DNA from: CAYZTY01 sp964444665
GTDB taxonomy: Bacteria > Planctomycetota > Phycisphaerae > Sedimentisphaerales > CAYZTY01
Direction: 5' to 3'
Assembly (NCBI GenBank): GCA_964444665.1
Contig: CAYUIE010000003.1
Span: forward strand, 236,627-300,626
Length of the DNA: 64,000 nt
The translations under genes and the position numbers were made by a program. A model generated the notes under the pieces. It was given only the letters and a program-made list of their open reading frames with translations, had not been told where the DNA came from and ran no database searches. Below are positions 63,076-64,000 of this stretch, one piece after another (position 1 is the first letter of the stretch; each line of letters begins with the position of its first letter).

Positions 63076-63354
63076 TTAAAAACTCTATGCCACTCATTTT
63101 TGGCATATTCAAGTCCAAAAGAATAACGCACGGTTTTTTGTTGCTTTTGTCTCTTAAATACTCTAAAGCCTCTTCGCCATTGTTTGAATTAACCAGTTGA
63201 TTTGTGAGCTTCAAATCTTCAAATGTCCGCCTAACCATCTTCACGTCTCCAAGATCATCGTCAACAAGCAATATTGGCTGAGAGTTCCGCATCCTTGACC
63301 CCCATTTTCTGCTTTAGCAGACATGCTTTTCAAGTTAGGTGTTTAGAGCCGACC

Positions 63355-64000
63355 CTAAGTTACTTCTGAAACAATATATTTACCTAGTTGGTCAAACTGT
63401 TTTCGGTACTTGTTGTAAAAAGGCAATAATCTTTGATATCTTCTCACCTTATCTGTATCTTTTATTTCTCTAACCTGGATGCTTTCAGGAAGTCTATTCT
63501 TAATCTTGTGGAAGGCCCCGATAAATAAGATCCCTTTTTCATCAGGTTCAAGTGTTTCGTCTATTCTTTTCGCAATAAAAGCATCTCTTTTATTCAGGAG
63601 TATGCTTTTTACCAGCTTATACTTTATAAACGCGATTATTTTCTGTATGATTGATCCGGCTTGTGTTATAGCAAGCAATCTATCATACTCCTGCTTAACC
63701 AGCTCGAAGTCTTCTGTCTTAATTAAAACAGCTCCTCTTTCAAGTAGCTTTGCTACCAACTGATAATTCTTACTTCCAGCTTTAGCGGTATCTTCAACTA
63801 TTTTTCTACCCACTTCACCCTCACCGACCATCCCATCCTGATATACTTTCATTCCCTTTACGTCCAAAGAATCAAAATGACGTGATATGGCATCCCAGAA
63901 ACCCTCGACAGTTTTTCTATGCTTTGTCCAGATTTCTTCCCCTAGATCTCTAATGCCTCTTTTTGAGATATCTTTTGCCATGGAACCAAGGTCAGCACTT
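63355..64000 (-). CDS. unrecognised protein, possibly cut by the window end
   Basis: The frame has an ATG at 63981 (MAKDISKRG) but is still open to the end of the window (SADLGS before the Met), so the true start may lie outside. About 208 residues are visible, mostly helical. KAGSKNYQLVAKLLERGAVL and ERDETLEPDE-like text lead to GILFIGAFHKIKNRLPESIQV, a Gly-rich strand with a His that recalls TraB/ChaN-type folds but is not enough for a call. It ends 62 bases after the start of the split response regulator, on the same strand. Confidence 0.6.
   Translation of the reverse strand, partial: SADLGSMAKDISKRGIRDLGEEIWTKHRKTVEGFWDAISRHFDSLDVKGMKVYQDGMVGEGEVGRKIVEDTAKAGSKNYQLVAKLLERGAVLIKTEDFELVKQEYDRLLAITQAGSIIQKIIAFIKYKLVKSILLNKRDAFIAKRIDETLEPDEKGILFIGAFHKIKNRLPESIQVREIKDTDKVRRYQRLLPFYNKYRKQFDQLGKYIVSEVT

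Larger units (their letters stand above)
61366..63292 (-). pseudogene. response regulator gene split by an IS66-family element
   Basis: The N-terminal half (63292-63068) reads ILLVDDDLGDVKMVRRTFEDL and LLDLNMPKMSGIEFLRIL, with the phospho-Asp in LLDLNMP. The C-terminal half (61568-61366) continues LKVDDVLKKIPIVVLTTSNEE, then GYVVKPVDYKGF with the conserved Lys. Removing the element and one 8-bp duplication restores a continuous frame of about 142 residues, a stand-alone CheY/Rcp1-like receiver. The insertion puts foreign codons and a TGA after the IEFLRIL segment, so the protein is truncated. Confidence 0.9.

Overview
The window looks like a chromosomal segment of a Planctomycetota bacterium, most likely class Phycisphaerae. 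This is inference from gene content: a secreted protein ending in the GDCxVDLxDFAxFAxxWL dockerin-like repeat common in that group, an HDOD/GAF histidine kinase paired with an excisionase-HTH/REC regulator, an exopolysaccharide locus with an XrtA-type deacetylase and a TIGR03790 protein, and scattered his genes. tmRNA, tRNA-Phe and tRNA-Ser(CGA) are present, so the host is bacterial.

Layout. 1-5257: the end of a PTPS/QueD-family gene, tRNA-Phe, a minus-strand signalling operon (HTH-REC regulator, HDOD-GAF-histidine kinase, GAF-like protein) and a PilZ protein. 5451-7175: AT-rich DNA with a GtrA flippase gene and a decayed IS3-family transposase. 7176-41745: a large exopolysaccharide region almost entirely on the plus strand. 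It supplies UDP-GlcA and other nucleotide sugars (Ugd, two SDR epimerases, WecB) and six intact glycosyltransferases of GT4/GT39 type. It also has a Wzx flippase, a Wzy/ligase-like protein, a pyruvyl transferase, a PglC/WcaJ-type initiating transferase, a CapK-like adenylate enzyme, a deacetylase, a formyltransferase, an ATP-grasp enzyme and a methyltransferase. A protein with the C-terminal fold of D-glucuronyl C5-epimerases suggests that GlcA is converted to iduronate in the polymer. A KamA-family radical SAM enzyme, TIGR03790, VanZ, LABN and a SagB-nitroreductase/DJ-1 fusion close the region. 41842-47366: housekeeping genes (hisF, hisH, nadE, glnA, tRNA-Ser, hisA).

47483-47835 is ssrA (tmRNA). 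Directly after its 3' end sits a tyrosine integrase with its own promoter, the usual sign of a genomic island inserted at ssrA. The island carries (a) a tightly packed four-gene operon (49103-53372): MORC/Hsp90-like GHKL ATPase, two unrecognised proteins and a D12-class adenine methyltransferase, which I regard as a candidate undescribed defence or modification system; (b) a minus-strand operon (53457-56171) of an archaeal-looking zinc-ribbon integrase, a small Cys protein, an OB-fold protein and a Cas4-like nuclease; (c) a secreted-protein gene with an in-frame TAG followed by more open reading frame; (d) an archaeal-type module (59099-60937) with an Orc1/Cdc6 initiator homologue and a two-gene toxin-antitoxin pair. 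Both (d) promoters carry the same CCGAAAGATAT block 38-39 bases before the start codon, with no Shine-Dalgarno, as expected of archaeal BRE/TATA leaderless promoters.

61117-63292 holds another transposase remnant and a response-regulator gene split by a 1,499-bp single-gene IS66-family element with a perfect 8-bp target duplication. The window ends inside or at the start of an unrecognised minus-strand gene. The right end of the ssrA island is not visible.
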